Positions 18,201 through 18,357 of a stretch of DNA of 18,357 nt are shown here, one piece after another (the stretch's first letter is position 1; each line of letters begins with the position of its first letter). A model generated the notes under the pieces. It was not told the DNA's origin. It made no database searches and was given only the letters and a program-made list of their open reading frames with translations. The translations under genes and the position numbers were made by a program. Source of the stretch: a bacterium (GTDB lineage Bacteria; Bacillota_I; Bacilli_A; Acholeplasmatales; JAEDCM01); assembly GCA_024695185.1 (NCBI GenBank), contig JAILIR010000055.1:1-18357 (forward strand). Reading direction: 5' to 3'.

Positions 18201-18300
18201 TTGTATCTTGATAATGAGGATAAACATCTAGCTTCTTTAACCTCGGGTTATCAGGTATATCTTTATTACCCTTATTGTTATAAGATTCGTAGTCTTTCAA
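15205..18300 (-). CDS. Large single-pass surface protein, unknown function, TTG start
   Basis: I do not recognise this 1031-residue protein. An acidic, Pro/Asp-rich N-terminus of about 92 residues with no signal peptide precedes one Gly/Ala/Val helix at about 95-117. A beta-rich region of some 900 residues follows and runs to the C-terminus with no LPxTG motif, second helix or charged tail. The N-terminus would stay inside and the bulk outside. Residues 125-213 look like a fibronectin type III or Ig-like module (LKPGLEYSLSLVGYN), and similar sandwich-like stretches recur (for example 690-780 and 915-985). It is rich in Asp, Glu, Asn and Tyr, with few Cys. RGD occurs at 313-315 (RGDS) and 581-583. 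The start is TTG, seven bases after GGAGG, with no nearby ATG. It heads the mscS operon, 12 bases upstream of mscS. Confidence 0.85.
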   Translation of the reverse strand: MKDYESYNNKGNKDIPDNPRLKKLDVYPHYQDTNELPGEYFDIRENAFDCAIDDDDNYAYDPGEKGSMETKSSLDDIKQVTNTMNPVANASIVESAGTVVTGTATVVVGGAAAIVAFNATNKVQPTMKVNTLDSGSSFVHYNLEINNLDLDRDYDIVIRNGQQEIKLDCNNGINDEYVYNLKPGLEYSLSLVGYNELLGEIPYVSKTFYTLNSEEVVGYSNIEIIYNDDLTCGIKYDTTMVDDFNTIGDSYIVIKEFVDGYGDEEWDIFNSLYVEDYMREEPDKFTYEYNKKVHKGTVSEVYPGLLKIELYKRGDSDDTDNDELIATTEKQIVYPIYEKSDSNYIEFSGDYNLIKDIKKINVKKENLYAKISLYNENDVETLIEKEIDITEGLFNIKQLVKQDTVGYSYKIGYYKADKSFVVVKEKAKQEFYNGYFGAYYDDVYGNYEQMIANWNYDDAGNETLDLTLLTDFDNYGNDDCYYKVELFRAIYDDQSQGEFELIDTYIGTGLPTFKNLPTRELDQGSDEYYPIYYGFKYTSLMNYYDEENGIVTKEMEVRDHTDWTIDFAQQFDISSTQFSIRGDGKYFIPFDVNMESSYAGQLQYKEGDLKLYFYKSYNADPVIVETKANVEVLSSDLLLVFDAELPTDMMELRITCDLPYEGMFNENSSVRRLIIEEPFSMGDIHYSVAFSTIKYSVVDDLISGTITAYAYLPSGGYVAGYHENGDAEYERLTSVNGLYTYNFTDIASGQDVKIVAFEENGYELTSDSRWVSNYISTEISGGEVSLNKDDGNYHTVMTYNDDGTVNIYCLTGLYYDEYGLAYGTREYSVDCYLQVFNYEDGYVDYGSVKGITKDQSIAVFEHVPYVSGDATYNIRYDVVYFVTNEYDQTVQEISAKVCEFQLVESNIGSLHPNGQLVGYNMYDENLGQYIISLTIPAGMNYDKDQTITFTGTFDGDELSPITVKLSDYLSSSTADGDVYRFNIDPTYVEQAENQGAKIMYNYTLTEDNYNQIKDIYSGSLYKEYSILITGV

Positions 18301-18321
18301 GGTCCCACCTCCTATCCTAAA

Positions 18322-18330
18322 ATAGTAACA
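18322..18330 (-). promoter_or_regulatory. Possible extended -10 promoter of the surface protein-mscS operon
   Basis: On the minus strand TGTTACTAT (18330-18322) resembles an extended -10 element, about 22 bases before the TTG start. No convincing -35 box is visible in the AT-rich DNA up to the window edge. Confidence 0.3.
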
Positions 18331-18357
18331 ACATACATTAATATAATAATATATATT

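Noticed and set aside
18084..18320. Plus-strand open frame of 78 residues antisense to the start of the surface protein gene.
   Set aside because: It has no ribosome binding site or recognisable composition and overlaps the better supported gene and its leader.

Overview
The window looks like the chromosome of a low-GC Bacillota bacterium, probably an uncultured gut-type lineage of class Bacilli (RF39/Erysipelotrichales-like). That placement is inference from AT-richness, short AT-rich spacers, strong GGAGGTGAT-type ribosome binding sites and gene content; there is no rRNA or other marker to confirm it. The standard genetic code fits: all genes read through without in-frame TGA, and an intact RF2 is present. 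Gene density is high and no gene-free stretch exceeds 300 bases; the longest is the 176-base divergent spacer 10783-10958. I see no tRNA, rRNA, CRISPR array, insertion sequence, prophage or clear sign of horizontal transfer.

Left block (1-7871, all minus strand; transcription runs right to left): a CaCA-family Ca2+/Na+ antiporter, a small zinc-ribbon protein resembling only the N-terminus of ComFC, long-form hibernation factor HPF, a four-helix membrane protein, SecA, release factor 2, and an S41 C-terminal processing protease with a peptidoglycan-binding domain. The order hpf-secA-prfB-ctp matches the Bacillus subtilis yvyD-secA-prfB-...-yvjB region, compacted, with ftsEX absent. Three gene junctions carry a hairpin plus T-run between the stop codon and the next ribosome binding site with little or no room for a separate promoter, which suggests leaky terminators or attenuators.

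Central block (7965-13408): a minus-strand gpmI-eno pair (last two steps from 3-phosphoglycerate to phosphoenolpyruvate) is divergent from a plus-strand iron-dependent alcohol dehydrogenase and the replication-associated AAA+ ATPase RarA. The two metabolic transcripts pair lower glycolysis with a probable NAD(P)H-reoxidising fermentative step. adh and rarA each have a strong terminator, and rarA has its own extended -10 promoter.

Right block (13432-18300, minus strand): a tightly packed five-gene operon encoding a 1031-residue single-pass surface protein of unknown function, an MscS-type mechanosensitive channel, a DUF1294 membrane protein, a two-helix membrane protein and a DUF4250 protein. 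It ends at a bidirectional terminator shared with rarA. It is the least explained part of the window and the best candidate for an undescribed envelope-related module.
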